Shown here: in pieces, positions 62,469 to 64,000 of the stretch
Layout of the letters: each line of letters begins with the position of its first letter
Numbering within the stretch: the first letter of the stretch is position 1
DNA from: Paenibacillus albiflavus
GTDB taxonomy: Bacteria; Bacillota; Bacilli; Paenibacillales; NBRC-103111
Assembly: GCF_004344915.1 (NCBI RefSeq)
Contig: NZ_SKFG01000013.1
Coordinates: 1 to 64,000 of the forward strand
Direction: 5' to 3'
Length of the DNA stretch: 64,000 nucleotides
Made by a program: the position numbers and the translations under genes
Notes under the pieces: model-generated
What the model saw: the letters and a program-made list of their open reading frames with translations, nothing else
What the model was told of the DNA's origin: nothing
Database searches by the model: none

Positions 62469-62496
62469 TTGCCATTTGGCAAATTTTGAATATAAT
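62469..62496 (+). promoter_or_regulatory. Sigma-A promoter of the metG T-box transcript
   Basis: TTGCCA (62469-62474), 16 bp, a perfect TATAAT (62491-62496). Confidence 0.7.
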
Positions 62497-62502
62497 AATT
62501 TT

Positions 62503-62800
62503 AAGAACATACAACAAAAGCGTTGAAGAGAAAGAGTAATTGGATCGATTCTTATACAGAGAGCTCCTGCTTGCTGAAAGGGAGTTAAGATAAATCTGAT
62601 GAACATGGTCTCTGAGCTGCACTCCTGAAACCTCATGAGGAAGTAGTCAGTGCCGTAAGCTTGCACACGTTAACGTGCTAGGGTATATACACAATGATGT
62701 GTCGTACCTGATAAGGTCTGTGCTGTGAGGCATAGATGAAGCCTGGGTGGTAACACGTGAGATGAACTCTCGTCCCTTTTATAGGGATGGGAGTTTTTTT
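62503..62800 (+). promoter_or_regulatory. T-box riboswitch, methionine specifier
   Basis: A leader of about 300 nt. Stem I begins near 62515, with ACAGAGAGC pairing to GGTCTCTG; the specifier codon AUG lies at 62605-62607, directly before the closing strand. The T-box sequence TGGGTGGTAACACG is at 62744-62757. The terminator at 62766-62793 (ACTCTCGTCCC with AGGGATGGGAGT) ends in seven Ts. Uncharged tRNA-Met would pair with the specifier and the T-box bulge and prevent termination, raising synthetase expression on methionine starvation. Confidence 0.9.
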
Positions 62801-62803
62801 GTG

Positions 62804-62826
62804 TATTACAGAATTTATAACTTTCG
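62804..62826 (+). repeat. Recurrent motif AGAATTTATAACTTTCGT, copy 3
   Basis: ATTACAGAATTTATAACTTTCGT matches copy 1 with one difference. It lies between the T-box terminator and the metG ribosome binding site. Confidence 0.5.
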
Positions 62827-62853
62827 TGTCAAATGAAATGGAGGATGATTCGA

Positions 62854-64000
62854 ATGACTATTTTTATCGGTGGTGCTTGGCCTTATGCCAATGGTTCCTT
62901 GCATCTTGGTCATGTATCAAGCTTGCTTCCAGGGGATATTCTTGCTCGTTATTATCGTCTGCAGGGACAACAGGTTCTGTACGTATCCGGAAGTGACTGT
63001 CATGGGACGCCAATCTCGATTCGTGCCAATCAGGAGGGAGTTACACCGCATCAAATTGCGGATCGCTACCATCAAGAATTCGCGGCATGCTTTAAGCAGT
63101 TAGGATTTACGTATGACCTTTATACGAGAACAGATGAGGCATTTCACCATGAGGTAGTGCAGGAGCTATTCCTGCAGTTACTCGATAACCATTTTATCTA
63201 CCCTAAATCTGTCCTGCAAGCTTATTGTACGACCTGTGATCAATTCCTGCCTGATCGATATGTAGAGGGAACCTGTCCGCATTGCGGTAAGCCAGCTCGT
63301 GGAGATCAATGTGATTATTGCTCAGCATTGCTAGATCCAGAAGAGCTGGTTGAACCTAAATGTAAATTATGTGGTACTAGTCCATCTGTGCGCAGTACAA
63401 TCCATTACTATTTAGCTTTATCCAAGCTGCAAGGAGAGCTTGAGCAGTATGTTCGCAGCCATGTAGAGGATTGGCGAGAGAATGCACTTCATTTATCTGA
63501 ACGGTATCTAGAGGAAGGTTTGCTGGACCGTGCAGCGACAAGGGATTTGCCTTGGGGAGTCGATGTACCGCTTGAGGATTGCGAAGGCAAGAAAATTTAT
63601 GTATGGATTGAAGCGGTAAGCGGATATTTATCTGCTAGCAAGCAGTGGGCGAAGCGGAATGGCCAGCAGTGGGAGCCGTTCTGGTCAGAAGAAGGCAGTC
63701 TATCCTATTATGTGCACGGAAAGGATAACATCCCGTTCCATACACTTATTCTTCCAGCATTATTGTTAGGTGTAGGGGGACGACTGAAGCTGCCAGAACG
63801 AATTGTTTCGAATGAGTATTTGACGCTGGAGGGGAAGAAACTGTCTACAAGTCGAAATTGGGCCGTCTGGGTACCGGATATATTGGGACGGTACCATCCT
63901 GATTCTATTCGCTATTTTCTTACGATTAATGCACCTGAGAAGCGGGATGCGGATTTCTCCTGGAGAGAATTTATCCATAGTCATAATGGAGAATTGTTAG
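62854..64000 (+). CDS. metG: Methionyl-tRNA synthetase, four-CxxC type (partial)
   Basis: The first 382 residues are present; the gene runs past the window end. It has the class I signatures HLGH (about 16-19) and KLSTS (about 329-333), and between them a zinc region with four CxxC pairs (CTTC, CPHC, CDYC, CKLC). This double-knuckle form is that of E. coli- and archaea-like MetRS, not the shorter MetS common in Bacilli, and resembles the second MetRS known from some Firmicutes that resists diaryldiamine-type inhibitors. GGAGG precedes ATG 62854. A T-box leader controls it. Confidence 0.92.
   Translation, partial: MTIFIGGAWPYANGSLHLGHVSSLLPGDILARYYRLQGQQVLYVSGSDCHGTPISIRANQEGVTPHQIADRYHQEFAACFKQLGFTYDLYTRTDEAFHHEVVQELFLQLLDNHFIYPKSVLQAYCTTCDQFLPDRYVEGTCPHCGKPARGDQCDYCSALLDPEELVEPKCKLCGTSPSVRSTIHYYLALSKLQGELEQYVRSHVEDWRENALHLSERYLEEGLLDRAATRDLPWGVDVPLEDCEGKKIYVWIEAVSGYLSASKQWAKRNGQQWEPFWSEEGSLSYYVHGKDNIPFHTLILPALLLGVGGRLKLPERIVSNEYLTLEGKKLSTSRNWAVWVPDILGRYHPDSIRYFLTINAPEKRDADFSWREFIHSHNGELL

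Overview
The window looks like chromosomal DNA of a Paenibacillus-type member of the Bacillales. It has moderate to low GC, strong GGAGG-type ribosome binding sites, many GTG/TTG starts, sigma-A promoters with 16-17 bp spacers, a T-box leader, a YesM/YesN two-component pair and close relatives of Bacillus subtilis pairs (ywqA-ywqB, khtTU, yodTSR/kamA). No rRNA, tRNA, CRISPR array or prophage was seen. The assignment is inferred from gene content, not from a marker gene.

Layout. 1-720: decayed IS3-family transposase. 755-7194 (minus): YesN/YesM two-component system beside an iron/hexose-phosphate-type ABC importer. 7389-11938 (minus): SNF2 helicase (ywqA) and SWIM zinc-finger protein (ywqB). 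12077-22082: mixed housekeeping and accessory genes, including an ArAE-type membrane protein, an AI-2E-family transporter, an AraC regulator divergent from a START-domain protein, an S41 peptidase, a tryptophanase, a PhnP-like hydrolase, an SCP2 protein and a large TPR protein.

22298-34866: a catabolic island best read as aerobic beta-lysine degradation. It holds lysine 2,3-aminomutase (kamA), a GNAT acetyltransferase, two class III aminotransferases, a two-subunit CoA-transferase, a thiolase, a succinate-semialdehyde-type dehydrogenase, an M81 metallopeptidase-family protein that may fill the deacetylase step, and a sigma-54 activator. A textbook -24/-12 promoter with two upstream repeats precedes kamA. 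A 216-bp palindromic element sits inside the gene run.

34889-40478: a secreted coiled-coil protein with an attenuator-like leader, a SecA2, and hflX. The hflX gene is preceded by about 550 bp holding a strong promoter, a 14-codon leader peptide, a ladder of perfect palindromes and an intrinsic terminator. This is a strong candidate for a translation-responsive attenuator.

40494-53266: a cold-shock gene with a structured leader, a KhtTU-type K+/H+ antiporter, a YitT-family protein, a nucleoid-associated protein, a chemotaxis receptor, a UvrD-type helicase, an M50-like membrane protease and an NlpC/P60 hydrolase. 53449-59165 (minus): a complete oppDFABC peptide importer. The tail and terminator of the NlpC/P60 gene are duplicated on the far side of this operon, and the copy supplies the stop codon of an AT-rich glycosyltransferase gene. 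61174-64000: an acyltransferase and a T-box-controlled methionyl-tRNA synthetase of the four-CxxC type, cut by the window end.
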